From Deltaproteobacteria bacterium (GTDB lineage: Bacteria > Desulfobacterota_B > Binatia > UBA9968), in assembly GCA_016193385.1 (NCBI GenBank), contig JACPSF010000074.1, positions 1-23,533 on the forward strand: a stretch of 23,533 nt of DNA, in the 5' to 3' direction. The notes under the pieces were generated by a model. The model did no database searches, was not told where the DNA came from, and saw only the letters and a list, made by a program, of their open reading frames with translations. Position 1 is the stretch's first letter. Each line of letters begins with the position of its first letter. This document shows, one piece after another, positions 16,148-23,533 of this stretch. A program made the translations under genes and the position numbers.

Positions 16148-17308
16148 ATGCCCGGCCCGCTTAGGGGAGTTCGGATACTAGATCTTACCCACGTGTTAAA
16201 CGGACCGTTCTGCACCATGCTGCTGGCGCATATGGGAGCGGAAGTCTTGAAGATAGAGTACGGCTCGGGCGACCGTTACAGGCACTCATGGATGCCCCCC
16301 GATGCGAAGCGCGACGGTTATGAGTTCCTTATGGTGAACAGCAATAAAAAGGGCATCACTCTGAACTTGAAGCATGAAAAAGCTAAGGAGATCTTTTGCG
16401 AGCTCGTGAAGAAGTCCGATGTAGTGGTAGAGAATTTCTCCCTTGGAGTGATGGAGCGGTTAGGGCTAGGATACGAGACATTGCGTGAGGTCAACCCTCG
16501 CGTTATTTACGCGACGAGCAAGGGTTACGGCGAGAGCGGGCCCTACTCTCATGTAAGGGCGAATGCGTCGACGATCATGGCCACGTCCGGCTGGCAGAAT
16601 GCCGCTCACGAGTTGGCCCACAAGCCGGGTATCAGGGCCCTCGGCATAGGGGACGAAGCCGCCGGAGTCTCACTGGCCCTGGGCATTTGCGCGGCGCTCT
16701 ACGCGCGCGAAAGAACCGGGCGAGGGCAAAAGATCGAGGTTGCCATGCAGGAAGCGTTAATGGGCTTTATGGTCAGTAGCTTTCACACCTATTTTGAGAA
16801 TCGTCCGGTGGCCCAGCCGCCAAAACAGTGCGCGGATGGCTATTATGCTTTCCATCTGCCAGACCTGCCCGACGAATTGTGGCGGCGACTGGCCACGGCT
16901 ATGGGTAGACCTGAACTGCCGGAGGATCCGAGATATGCCAGCGCCAAGGCGAGGCGGCAGAATTATCATGAATTGGAGGAGCTGGTCTCTGAGTGGGTGA
17001 GGGGCAAGACCCGTCGCGAGCTGTGGGAGGCGCTCAGTGCTCTCGGGCTCCCTAGCGGCCCGGTGCTCAGCCTCGGTGAATTGATGAAAGACCCTCACCT
17101 TCAGGAACGGAAGGCCTTCGTAGAAATTGAGCATTCCCAAGCTGGAACCATTAAAGTATTGGCCCCGTGGGCCCGTTTCAGCGAAACCCCTTCGGCTATC
17201 ACCCGAGCGGCTCCCCTCGTAGGCCAGGACAACGTTGAGGTTTATGGCGAACTCTTGGGGTTAAGCGCTGAGGAAGTGCGCAGGCTGGCTCGGGAAGGGG
17301 TCATTTGA
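16148..17308 (+). CDS. CaiB/BaiF family III CoA-transferase, copy 1
   Basis: This is a family III CoA-transferase of 386 residues. It moves CoA from one acyl-CoA to a free carboxylic acid through an aspartyl-CoA intermediate. The N-terminus GVRILDLTHVLNGPFCTMLLAHMGAEVLKIE is diagnostic. The catalytic aspartate is D169 in LGIGDEAAG, the same position as Asp169 of formyl-CoA transferase. TGRGQKIEVAMQEALMGFM and the C-terminal TPSAITRAAPLVGQDNVEVY complete the fold. AAGGAGGG lies five bases before the ATG. It follows the thiolase/DUF35 pair by 21 nt and precedes a paralogue by three bases. The CoA donor and acceptor cannot be read from sequence. Confidence 0.95.
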   Translation: MPGPLRGVRILDLTHVLNGPFCTMLLAHMGAEVLKIEYGSGDRYRHSWMPPDAKRDGYEFLMVNSNKKGITLNLKHEKAKEIFCELVKKSDVVVENFSLGVMERLGLGYETLREVNPRVIYATSKGYGESGPYSHVRANASTIMATSGWQNAAHELAHKPGIRALGIGDEAAGVSLALGICAALYARERTGRGQKIEVAMQEALMGFMVSSFHTYFENRPVAQPPKQCADGYYAFHLPDLPDELWRRLATAMGRPELPEDPRYASAKARRQNYHELEELVSEWVRGKTRRELWEALSALGLPSGPVLSLGELMKDPHLQERKAFVEIEHSQAGTIKVLAPWARFSETPSAITRAAPLVGQDNVEVYGELLGLSAEEVRRLAREGVI

Positions 17309-17311
17309 CGA

Positions 17312-18352
17312 ATGGCTGGAGCTCTTGACGGTATTCGGGTTATCGATTTTACCCATGCTCTCAACGGTCCCTTTTGCACTATGCTGCTCGGCCATTTGGG
17401 AGCGGAAGTCATCAAGGTGGAGCCGCCTGGAGGTGATGCATTTCGTCGCTCTTGGATGCCTCCCGAGGCCGGCGTTGACGGATATGAGTTCATGATGGTC
17501 AATCCCAACAAGAAGAGTATCGTCATCAACCTGCGGGCTCAGCAGGGTGTTGATCTCGCCCGCCGATTGATCACGCTTTCGGACGTCCTGGTGGAGAATT
17601 ACTTCCCCGGGACGATGGAGCGCTTCGGCCTGGACTACGAGTCGGTAAGATCCCTGAACCCGCGTCTCATTTACGCCTCTTCTCGTGGGTACGGAGATTC
17701 CGGTCCTTATTCCCGCTACGGCTCGAATGCCGCCGTTAATAACGCAATCAGCGGTTGGACATACAAAGCATGGGAATACAGCGGAAGGCCGGGTACCAAA
17801 GCGCTCGGAGTTGGCGACGAGGTCGGAGGTGTCAGTCTGGCCGTCGGAATACTCGCGGCCCTCTACACTCGAGAGCGCGCGGGCGAGGGACAAAGGATCG
17901 AAGTTTCTATGCAGGAAGCGCTCCTGGGATTTATGACCAGCACATGGCACGAGCACTTCACCGGAAACCAGGTCAGCGGAAAGGGCATCGTCGAGCTGGC
18001 CGACGGCTATTTTAATTTTCCCTCCCGGATACCTGAGATGAGCGATGAGAACTGGCGGCGGTTGGCTGTTTTCATCGGGCGTGAGGAGCTGACTCAGGAC
18101 CCTCGGTTTGCGACAGCAGAGGCTCGAAACAAAAACAGGACAGAGCTAGACCGGCTTGTTCGCGCTTCGGTCAGAGACAAGACCCGAAAGGAAGTGTGGG
18201 AGGGACTGCGTGATCTCGGCTATTGGGGCGCGCCGGTGCTCTCCATTTCTGAAGTTCTTAGCGACGAACACCTTAACGCCCGCAAGGCCTATGTCAAAGA
18301 CCCCTACCGGTATCCGGCAGGTATCACCGCTCATAGGTCAGCATACGGATGA
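17312..18352 (+). CDS. CaiB/BaiF family III CoA-transferase, copy 2, C-terminus disrupted
   Basis: This is a paralogue of the preceding CoA-transferase, colinear through residue 200, with D169 in LGVGDEVGG. The frame is normal up to HLNARKAYV and then runs through 17 unrelated residues to TGA at 18350-18352. The proper family ending (TPTGIRQVSPLIGQHTDEVL and onward) is present in another frame from about 18296 to 18425. Alignment with copy 1 shows that about 20 codons between RKAYV and TPTGIR are missing, a loss of roughly 60 nt that is not a multiple of three. The product, 346 residues, lacks the last helices that interlock the dimer, so activity is doubtful. An assembly error is possible. 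Confidence 0.85.
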   Translation: MAGALDGIRVIDFTHALNGPFCTMLLGHLGAEVIKVEPPGGDAFRRSWMPPEAGVDGYEFMMVNPNKKSIVINLRAQQGVDLARRLITLSDVLVENYFPGTMERFGLDYESVRSLNPRLIYASSRGYGDSGPYSRYGSNAAVNNAISGWTYKAWEYSGRPGTKALGVGDEVGGVSLAVGILAALYTRERAGEGQRIEVSMQEALLGFMTSTWHEHFTGNQVSGKGIVELADGYFNFPSRIPEMSDENWRRLAVFIGREELTQDPRFATAEARNKNRTELDRLVRASVRDKTRKEVWEGLRDLGYWGAPVLSISEVLSDEHLNARKAYVKDPYRYPAGITAHRSAYG

Positions 18353-18425
18353 GGTGTTAAAGGATCTTCTTGGACTGCCGCCGGAGGAGATAGATCAACT
18401 CCGCGCTCAGGGGGCCGTTCAGTAG
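18296..18425 (+). pseudogene. Out-of-frame C-terminal end of CoA-transferase copy 2
   Basis: In the frame of 18156 this stretch reads KTPTGIRQVSPLIGQHTDEV, then LKDLLGLPPEEIDQLRAQGAVQ and TAG. It is the normal CaiB/BaiF ending and aligns with the end of copy 1. It is joined to the upstream frame across a deletion near 18294-18298. Confidence 0.85.
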
Positions 18426-18487
18426 CTATCGTGCTATGTGGATTGGCGGGGTAGGTTGTCTCGTATGTGAGAACAAATACGTGAGGA

Positions 18488-18508
18488 GGAGGGACAGATT
18501 GTCTCTCC
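18488..18508. terminator. Stem-loop at the convergent junction
   Basis: GGAGGGACA (18488-18496) pairs with TGTCTCTCC (18500-18508) across a 3-nt loop with one G-U pair. It touches the stop of the minus-strand MerR-like gene and lies 62 nt after the end of the CoA-transferase. No T run follows on either strand, so a terminator role is only suggested by position. Confidence 0.35.
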
Positions 18509-18801
18509 TATCTCTTGAACTCCCGGCCGAGCAGGCGTAACAGTTCGTTGAACTGACGCTGCATGGCGATCATCTGTTCGCGCATGTGGAGGGCCACCTC
18601 GGCCCCCTCCATGTTCACTCCCATTTCTTCGATGAGGAGGTGGGCCACGCGAACACGATTGACCTGATCTAAGGGATAGAATTTCTGTTTTCGCCGGATG
18701 ATCGGGTAGATCACCTTCTCTTGTTCCAAGCGGATGACGAACTCCTCGTCAACGCCGCAGATTTTAATGACCTCCGTAATTCGAAGATACTTTCGTGGCA
18801 T
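18508..18801 (-). CDS. MerR-like small protein, CbpM chaperone modulator or HspR-type regulator
   Basis: This is a 97-residue protein made of a MerR-type winged helix, YLRITEVIKICGVDEEFVIRLEQEKVIYPI, followed by YPLDQVNRVRVAHLLIEEMGVNMEGAEVAL and a C-terminal helix with heptad-like leucines (about 68-95). Small MerR-like genes after dnaJ are either CbpM, which binds the J-domain and restrains the co-chaperone, or HspR-like repressors of heat-shock genes. The gene order supports both. The absence of a basic, well-formed recognition wing and the short length lean slightly to CbpM. AGGAGAG sits about eight bases before the ATG, and the gene begins 15 nt after the dnaJ stop, so it is the last gene of the operon. 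Confidence 0.8.
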   Translation of the reverse strand: MPRKYLRITEVIKICGVDEEFVIRLEQEKVIYPIIRRKQKFYPLDQVNRVRVAHLLIEEMGVNMEGAEVALHMREQMIAMQRQFNELLRLLGREFKR

Positions 18802-18816
18802 CGCACCGCTCTCCTG

Positions 18817-19938
18817 CTACAGGCGCATCTCTTTGCGCACGTCTTCGGTGTAGGCCTGGTCGATTTTCTCGATGACTTCGTGCGCGATCTTCTCCTTTGG
18901 CACACGAACCATGAGCTGCAGGTATAAGTCTCCTGCCGGGCTTTGCCCGTGAGCGGGAACTCCCTTGCCTTTGACGCGAAGGCGCTGGCCGCTCTGCGCC
19001 CCGGTCGGGATCTTCACCTTCACTGTCCCGACCGGTGTAGGGACTTCCACGGTTGCGCCGCGGATAGCCTCTCCTACGGTAATCGGCAACTCCATGGATA
19101 AGTCCCTACCCGATCGCGTGAGTAGGGGGTGCGGCCGGATTCGCGGAACAATGTAAAGGTCCCCGGCCGGTCCTCCTCGAACACCCGCCTCCCCCTTTCC
19201 GCGCAGGCGGATCCGTTTTCCGGGCTCAGCCCCGGGCGGGATGTTGACCCGAATTGTCTCTGGCCGCAGAACTTGGCCCGTGCCCCCGCAGGCAGTGCAG
19301 GGATCACCCGGTAGTCGTCCGCTTCCCATGCATCGCGGGCAGGTCTGGCGGAACTGGAGCGGTCCCTGGACCACTGACTTGCTGCCGGTCCCCCGGCACT
19401 CGGGGCACGTAGTCGGAGTCGATCCCGGCTTGGTCCCGGCACCATCGCAGGTCTCGCAAGGGACGGGCCGCTGGAGCGTCAGGGACGTCTGAAAACCGCG
19501 CACCGCGTCGAGGAAGTCGATCTCCATGGAGGCCTCAATATCCGCCCCTCGCATTGGACCAGGTCGCGTCCCTCGACGTGCTCTGGATAAATTACCCAGG
19601 TCACCGAAGAGGTCGCCGAGATCGCCCATATCGAATTCGTGGACGCCGCCCGCCCGCGCCGACTGCTCCTGCCACCGCCGGTAGCTCCGCGCCTTCTCGG
19701 CGTCAAAGCCGGCGGCGAGCCCTGCCTCGCCGAATTCGTCGTAGAGTTTGCGCTTCTCCGGATCACTCAGGATATCGTGAGCCGCTGAGATCTCTTTGAA
19801 CTTATTTTCGGCTTCCTTATTTCCCGGGTTGATGTCGGGATGATACTTTCGAGCGAGTTTGCGGTAGGCGTTACGGATTTGCTCGTGGGAGGCGGTGCGG
19901 TCGACGCCGAGGATCTGGTAGTAATCGCGTTGGGCCAT
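18817..19938 (-). CDS. dnaJ: DnaJ-type co-chaperone (Hsp40, class I with zinc fingers)
   Basis: This is a 373-residue Hsp40 that delivers unfolded proteins to DnaK and stimulates its ATPase. The J-domain opens with RDYYQILGVDRTASHEQIRNAY and has HPD at 33-35. A short linker (about 70-130) holds the repeats GDLGDLFGDLGNL rather than a long Gly/Phe region. Four CxxCxGxG zinc modules follow at 161-168, 178-185, 200-207 and 214-221, all complete. Two beta-sandwich substrate domains make up the C-terminus. It lies in the order hsp20, lon, dnaJ, MerR-like; no dnaK or grpE is in the window, so this is probably a second, operon-specific copy. Confidence 0.93.
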   Translation of the reverse strand: MAQRDYYQILGVDRTASHEQIRNAYRKLARKYHPDINPGNKEAENKFKEISAAHDILSDPEKRKLYDEFGEAGLAAGFDAEKARSYRRWQEQSARAGGVHEFDMGDLGDLFGDLGNLSRARRGTRPGPMRGADIEASMEIDFLDAVRGFQTSLTLQRPVPCETCDGAGTKPGSTPTTCPECRGTGSKSVVQGPLQFRQTCPRCMGSGRLPGDPCTACGGTGQVLRPETIRVNIPPGAEPGKRIRLRGKGEAGVRGGPAGDLYIVPRIRPHPLLTRSGRDLSMELPITVGEAIRGATVEVPTPVGTVKVKIPTGAQSGQRLRVKGKGVPAHGQSPAGDLYLQLMVRVPKEKIAHEVIEKIDQAYTEDVRKEMRL

Positions 19939-20023
19939 TGTAGGAGTAGAATAGCGCCGGCGCGGGGAGTTGCAAGGGGATTGCAGGGGGTCAGTCCGTT
20001 ATACGACCCTAATAATTTGTACG

Positions 20024-22432
20024 TCAGGAGATAGAACGAGCCGCCCACCCTTCACTGGGGAACAACTCGCTGGGGGCCTCAGGCTCTAGGGCAAGCAGCA
20101 AGGCTTCGTCTACGGTTTTCAAAAACTCAAAGCGGATCCCCGCGCGGCCCGAGGCGGGAATCTCTTCCATATCTTTTCGGTTCAACTCGGGCAGCAAGAC
20201 GCGGGGAATACCGGCTCTTTTGGCTGCCAGCACCTTTTCCTTAATCCCTCCTACCGGTAGTACTAAGCCGCGGAGACTGATCTCGCCCGTCATGGCGATA
20301 TCTTTGCTGATTCGTCGTCCCGTAAGAAGTGAAACGAGAGCGACAAAAAGCGTGACCCCGGCGCTGGGCCCGTCTTTTGGGATCGCGCCCGCGGGGATAT
20401 GGATGTGCAAGTCGCTTTTTCTGAAGAGATCGGGATCGATTCCAAGCGTCTCCGCGTGTGATTTGACAAGACTTAACGCGGCCTGCGCGCTTTCTTTCAT
20501 GACATCGCCGAGCTGGCCTGTTAACAGTAACCTGTCTTCACCCGGCATCTTGGTAGCTTCTATAAATAGGATGTCGCCTCCGAATGGTGTCCAGGCCAAG
20601 CCGGTAGCCACTCCAGGGAGACTCGTACGGAGCGCAATCTCGTTGAAGAACTTTTGGGGGCCGAGGTACGTCGGGAGAGAATCTTCATTGATGGTTATAG
20701 CCTCGTTGAATCCCTCTGCGAATCGAGTCGCCACACTCCGACAGACAGCACCCAATTCACGCTCAAGTTGACGAACGCCGGCTTCGCGCGTGTAGGACCT
20801 GATAATTTCCCGAATCGCATCGTCAGTAAAATTAATCTCTCCGGGTTTAAGACCGTTTTCGGCGATTTGCCGAGGAACAAGATAACCCTTGGCAATGGCC
20901 AACTTATCTTCCTCGATGTATCCCGGCAATTCTAAGATCTCCATTCGATCACGAAGAGGGTCCGGGACAGTATCGAGCACGTTAGCCGTCGCGATGAACA
21001 ATATCTGGCTTAGGTCGAAAGGCACCGCTAGATAATGGTCCTGAAAGGTTGCATTTTGAGAGGGATCGAGAACCTCCAGCAAGGCGGCGGAAGGGTTGCC
21101 ATGAAAACTAGCGCTGAGCTTGTCGACTTCATCCAGCATGAAGACGGGATTTTTACTGCCGGCCTTTCTAATTCCTTGAATAATATTACCGGGGAGGGCC
21201 CCGACATAGGTACGTCGATGCCCCCGAATATCCGCCTCGTCGTGGACCCCGCCAAGACTCTGTCGCACGAACTTACGATTCATGGCCCGAGCGATACTTT
21301 GCCCGAGGGAGGTTTTTCCTACTCCCGGGGGCCCGACAAAGCACAGGATGGGGCTTTTCCCATGTGGCATGAGTTTACGAACAGCCAGAAATTCAATGAT
21401 GCGCTTTTTCACTTTTTCAAGACCGTAATGGTCAGCGTCCAGAATTTCGCGTGCCCTCGGAAGATGGATCTCTTCCTGTGTGGAAATGCTCCACGGCAGT
21501 TCCATCATCCAGTCGAGGTACGTCCTTATCACCGAGTATTCAGCGGCCACTTCAGGAATACGCTCAAGTCGAGTTAGTTCTCTTAGCGCTTCCCTTTCGA
21601 CATCAGGGGGCATTTTTGCCTCGTAGAGTTTTTTCCGCATTTCTTCGATTTCTACGTCTTTCCCATCCTCCTCACCCAGCTCCTTTTGAATGGCCTTTAG
21701 TTGTTCGCGAAGGAAATACTGGCGCTGAGCCCGATCCATGGATTCTTTGGTCTGCTCGCCAATTTTCTTGCTAAGTTCCAGTAACTCGATCTGACGCGCC
21801 AACTTCTCTGAAACCTTTTGCGCTCGGCCCTCGGGGTCAAAGGTCTCCAGGATGTCTTGCTTCTCGCCAGAAGGAAGGTCCAATGTGGAAGCGATCATAT
21901 CGATCAAGGATAGGGGATCTTCAATCCTTTCGATCATAGATCTCAGTTCGCTCATGGCTTCAGGCAATAATGATAAGGCCTTGGATGCTTCCTGGCGCAA
22001 GTGCATGATTCTCGCCTCGAACTCTTTCGTTTGCGGTGCTTTTTCTTCGACCATAATAACCCGCGCAATGAGGAAGGGATCCGTCTCGAGGAATTCGGCG
22101 ATCTCAAAGCGGCGGCGCCCGTGAATGATGATCTGGCGCTGTCCGTCCGGCAGGCTGAACATCCGTAAAACGTCTGCGGCCGTACCTACTCCGTATAGGT
22201 CTTTGGGCTGTGGAACTTCTATCTCTGGATCGCGTTGGCAGACGAATCCAATAGGAAGTTGTTGACGAACTGTCTCTTCGACGGCTTGGAGGCTCGTTGG
22301 GCGGCGGACCATAATTGGCACGACAGTGGAGGGGAAAAGCACCATATTGCGTAAAGGTAAGATGACCAATGCTCCCGCGGGGATATTGAGACGCGGTTTA
22401 GATTTAGGGGTTTCCTTCGCATCGGCGTTCAT
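20024..22432 (-). CDS. lon: ATP-dependent Lon protease (LonA type)
   Basis: This is an 802-residue cytoplasmic serine-lysine protease that degrades damaged and regulatory proteins. The N-terminal substrate domain starts near ALVILPLRNMVLFPSTVVPI (21-40). A coiled helical region covers about 200-310. The AAA+ module has Walker A GPPGVGKT at 367-374 and Walker B FMLDEVDK at 431-438. The proteolytic domain has Ser690 in PKDGPSAG and Lys733 in GGIKEK, the same 43-residue spacing as Ser679/Lys722 of E. coli Lon. No membrane segment is present, so it is not LonB. Its ATG overlaps the hsp20 stop as ATGA, and dnaJ follows after 85 nt. Length and motifs are complete. Confidence 0.97.
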   Translation of the reverse strand: MNADAKETPKSKPRLNIPAGALVILPLRNMVLFPSTVVPIMVRRPTSLQAVEETVRQQLPIGFVCQRDPEIEVPQPKDLYGVGTAADVLRMFSLPDGQRQIIIHGRRRFEIAEFLETDPFLIARVIMVEEKAPQTKEFEARIMHLRQEASKALSLLPEAMSELRSMIERIEDPLSLIDMIASTLDLPSGEKQDILETFDPEGRAQKVSEKLARQIELLELSKKIGEQTKESMDRAQRQYFLREQLKAIQKELGEEDGKDVEIEEMRKKLYEAKMPPDVEREALRELTRLERIPEVAAEYSVIRTYLDWMMELPWSISTQEEIHLPRAREILDADHYGLEKVKKRIIEFLAVRKLMPHGKSPILCFVGPPGVGKTSLGQSIARAMNRKFVRQSLGGVHDEADIRGHRRTYVGALPGNIIQGIRKAGSKNPVFMLDEVDKLSASFHGNPSAALLEVLDPSQNATFQDHYLAVPFDLSQILFIATANVLDTVPDPLRDRMEILELPGYIEEDKLAIAKGYLVPRQIAENGLKPGEINFTDDAIREIIRSYTREAGVRQLERELGAVCRSVATRFAEGFNEAITINEDSLPTYLGPQKFFNEIALRTSLPGVATGLAWTPFGGDILFIEATKMPGEDRLLLTGQLGDVMKESAQAALSLVKSHAETLGIDPDLFRKSDLHIHIPAGAIPKDGPSAGVTLFVALVSLLTGRRISKDIAMTGEISLRGLVLPVGGIKEKVLAAKRAGIPRVLLPELNRKDMEEIPASGRAGIRFEFLKTVDEALLLALEPEAPSELFPSEGWAARSIS

Positions 22433-22860
22433 AAATGCTTCCTTAGCTCGATTATTAGTAGGCCGTTCTGGAAAGAAATTTCTCCAACCGATAGAGGATG
22501 TTCACCTCCCACCAGCCTGAGTCGCCGCTCAAAACGACCGAGCGGGATTTCCCATATCTTTAGTTCCCCGTCATTGCAACATTTTGGAATTGGGCGTTCG
22601 CCTGCGACGACAAGTTCGGGTCCCTCTAATCGGACCTCCACTTGATCGGTTGCCACCCCGGGTAGGGCCGAAATCACCCACAGGCTTTCGTCAGTCTCGA
22701 CGACGTTAACGGGAGGTTCCCAGCATGACATTCGACCGTGAGATGCCCGATAGTGGGCCCCGGCGGCGATTTGTAAAAAATTCCTGTGGATCCGCTCTGC
22801 CTGCTGGAGCAGATCGCTAGCTCGATGCCAAATTAAGAAATCCCAATCGTGCGCTGACAT
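22429..22860 (-). CDS. Small heat-shock protein (Hsp20/alpha-crystallin family)
   Basis: This is a 143-residue Hsp20-type holdase. The N-terminal arm (1-45) is Trp- and His-rich and variable. The alpha-crystallin domain runs from about 48 with PPVNVVETDESLWVISALPG, LEGPELVVAGER and the closing GEISFQNGLLIIELRK, which fits the AxxxNGxL signature. A C-terminal IxI anchor is not seen. GGAGG is about ten bases before the ATG. The stop overlaps the lon start by four bases, so the holdase and protease are translationally coupled. That is an unusually tight link between binding and degradation of damaged proteins. It is the first gene of the four-gene stress operon. Confidence 0.92.
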   Translation of the reverse strand: MSAHDWDFLIWHRASDLLQQAERIHRNFLQIAAGAHYRASHGRMSCWEPPVNVVETDESLWVISALPGVATDQVEVRLEGPELVVAGERPIPKCCNDGELKIWEIPLGRFERRLRLVGGEHPLSVGEISFQNGLLIIELRKHL

Positions 22861-22902
22861 AGTATCTGAGCCTCCACGCCATTTGCGTAAAATGAGATGA
22901 TA

Positions 22903-22949
22903 TTAGCGGCTAGTTGATAGACTAGTGCTGGGACAGACCCTTGTCAAGG
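22903..22949 (-). promoter_or_regulatory. Candidate promoter and dyads upstream of the hsp20 operon
   Basis: On the minus strand TTGACA (22947-22942) lies inside a perfect palindrome, CCTTG-T-CAAGG (22939-22949). It is followed after 17 bp by TAGTCT, a weak -10. Around the -10 is a second dyad, CTAGT-N6-ACTAG (22910-22925). Its outer edges read TTAGC and AGTGCT, the ends of a CIRCE arm, but with an 11-nt spacer and poor inner bases. Stress control is plausible; the repressor is not identified. Confidence 0.4.
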
Positions 22950-23107
22950 AAAGGACTCCGAGGGTTTGTTCATGATTTGCTTCAATCCCCGTAGGTTTCG
23001 CAACGGAACATATCCTTGGATAGATGAGAGCTAAGGGAAGGGACTTTTTAGCTGATTGTAGGGGGAAGTAACTGGGAGATATTCTGCGGGCAGGAGGAGA
23101 GCGCTGG

Positions 23108-23533
23108 CTACAATCTCCTATCCAGACTCCGGTACTGGATGGCCTCGGAGACATGGGCGGCTGGATCTCCTCGGATCCTTCCGGGTCGGCGATGGTGCGG
23201 CTGACTTTGAGGATGCGGCTGTAGGCGCGGGCGCTCAGGCCCAGTTTATTGATCGCCACCTCGAGCAACTTTTCTCCCCCTTCTCTGACCGCGCAGAAGC
23301 GCTTGATATCTTTTGTTCCCATCTGGGCATTGGCTTGGATGCCCCTCTTTTCAAAGCGCTTGAGCTGAATGGTGCGGGATGCGTTGATCCTTTGCCGGAT
23401 CATTGTAGAAGGTTCTTCGGCATCTCGGCTTGCCAGCTCCTGGTAGCGGACTGCGGGTACTTCGACTTGAATGTCAATCCGATCGAGCAGCGGGCCTGAG
23501 ACCCTGGAGCGGTATCTCTGAATCTGCAGCGGC
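23108..23533 (-). CDS. comM: ComM/YifB-type Mg-chelatase-like AAA+ ATPase, C-terminal part with a frameshift
   Basis: The gene enters from the right edge, so its N-terminus is missing. Read on the minus strand it begins PLQIQRYRSRVSGPLLDRID, followed by VEVPAVRYQEL, NAQMG, LGLSARAYSRILKVSRTIAD and GSEEIQP. These are the sensor-2 and C-terminal blocks of ComM, a hexameric helicase acting on branched recombination intermediates in DNA uptake. Near 23155-23160 one base is missing (CAGCCGCCCAT where CAGCCGGCCCAT would keep frame). The uninterrupted frame then runs through unrelated residues to 22903. In the other frame the normal ending HVSEAIQYRSLDRRL and TAG (23108-23110) is intact. Either a real lesion of the last 15 residues or a sequencing error. 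Confidence 0.85.

Noticed and set aside
22903..22931. A true CIRCE operator upstream of hsp20.
   Set aside because: Only the outer bases agree with TTAGCACTC-N9-GAGTGCTAA, and the spacer is 11 rather than 9.

Overview
The window looks like a chromosomal segment of an uncultured, high-GC, environmental Gram-negative bacterium. The clues are a periplasmic-binding-protein-rich catabolic region, family III CoA-transferases, a tripartite-tricarboxylate-type binding protein and a RAYT transposase with GTCAGGTCTTTACTTTT ends. Such combinations are common in Rokubacteria/Methylomirabilota, Tectomicrobia, Binatota and deltaproteobacteria-like soil and sediment lineages. I cannot place it more precisely from sequence alone.

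Layout. (1) 3-1259 is the C-terminal part of a catalase-peroxidase (katG), followed by a clear intrinsic terminator and a RAYT/TnpA_REP-type element with 17-bp inverted ends. (2) 2521-7275 holds a minus-strand Asp/Glu-racemase or maleate-isomerase-like protein divergent from a three-gene molybdenum hydroxylase operon (FAD, 2Fe-2S and molybdopterin subunits). The intergenic region carries two clean dyads and promoter-like hexamers. (3) 7312-10068 is a minus-strand operon reading zinc alcohol dehydrogenase, SDR, SDR. (4) 10218-11546 encodes a HELTH zinc-metallopeptidase-like lipoprotein. (5) 11547-18425 is a plus-strand uptake and CoA-catabolism region: ABC-type binding protein, Bug/TctC-type binding protein, SCP2/thiolase-like protein, DUF35 zinc-ribbon partner and two tandem CaiB/BaiF CoA-transferases. 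(6) 18508-22860 is a minus-strand proteostasis operon reading hsp20, lon, dnaJ, MerR-like modulator. (7) 23108-23533 is the C-terminal end of a comM-type Mg-chelatase-like ATPase that runs off the right edge.

How it may work together (inference). Two secreted binding proteins would capture a small organic acid or ligand. The Mo-hydroxylase and the alcohol dehydrogenase/SDR set would oxidise it. The CoA-transferases would activate the acid, and the thiolase-like/DUF35 pair, by analogy with Ltp2-DUF35 retro-aldolases, would cleave or process the CoA thioester. No substrate can be read from the sequence, and no uptake membrane subunit is intact in the window.

The most unexpected signal is gene erosion. 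Between the intact genes I find short in-frame remnants that no ordinary ORF call would show. They are a ComM tail (11587-11625), an ABC-permease-like last helix (13020-13157) and an epimerase N-terminus translationally fused to the tctC stop (14318-14401). In addition, the second CoA-transferase has lost about 60 nt near its C-terminus with a frame change, and the comM copy at the right edge lacks one base near its end.
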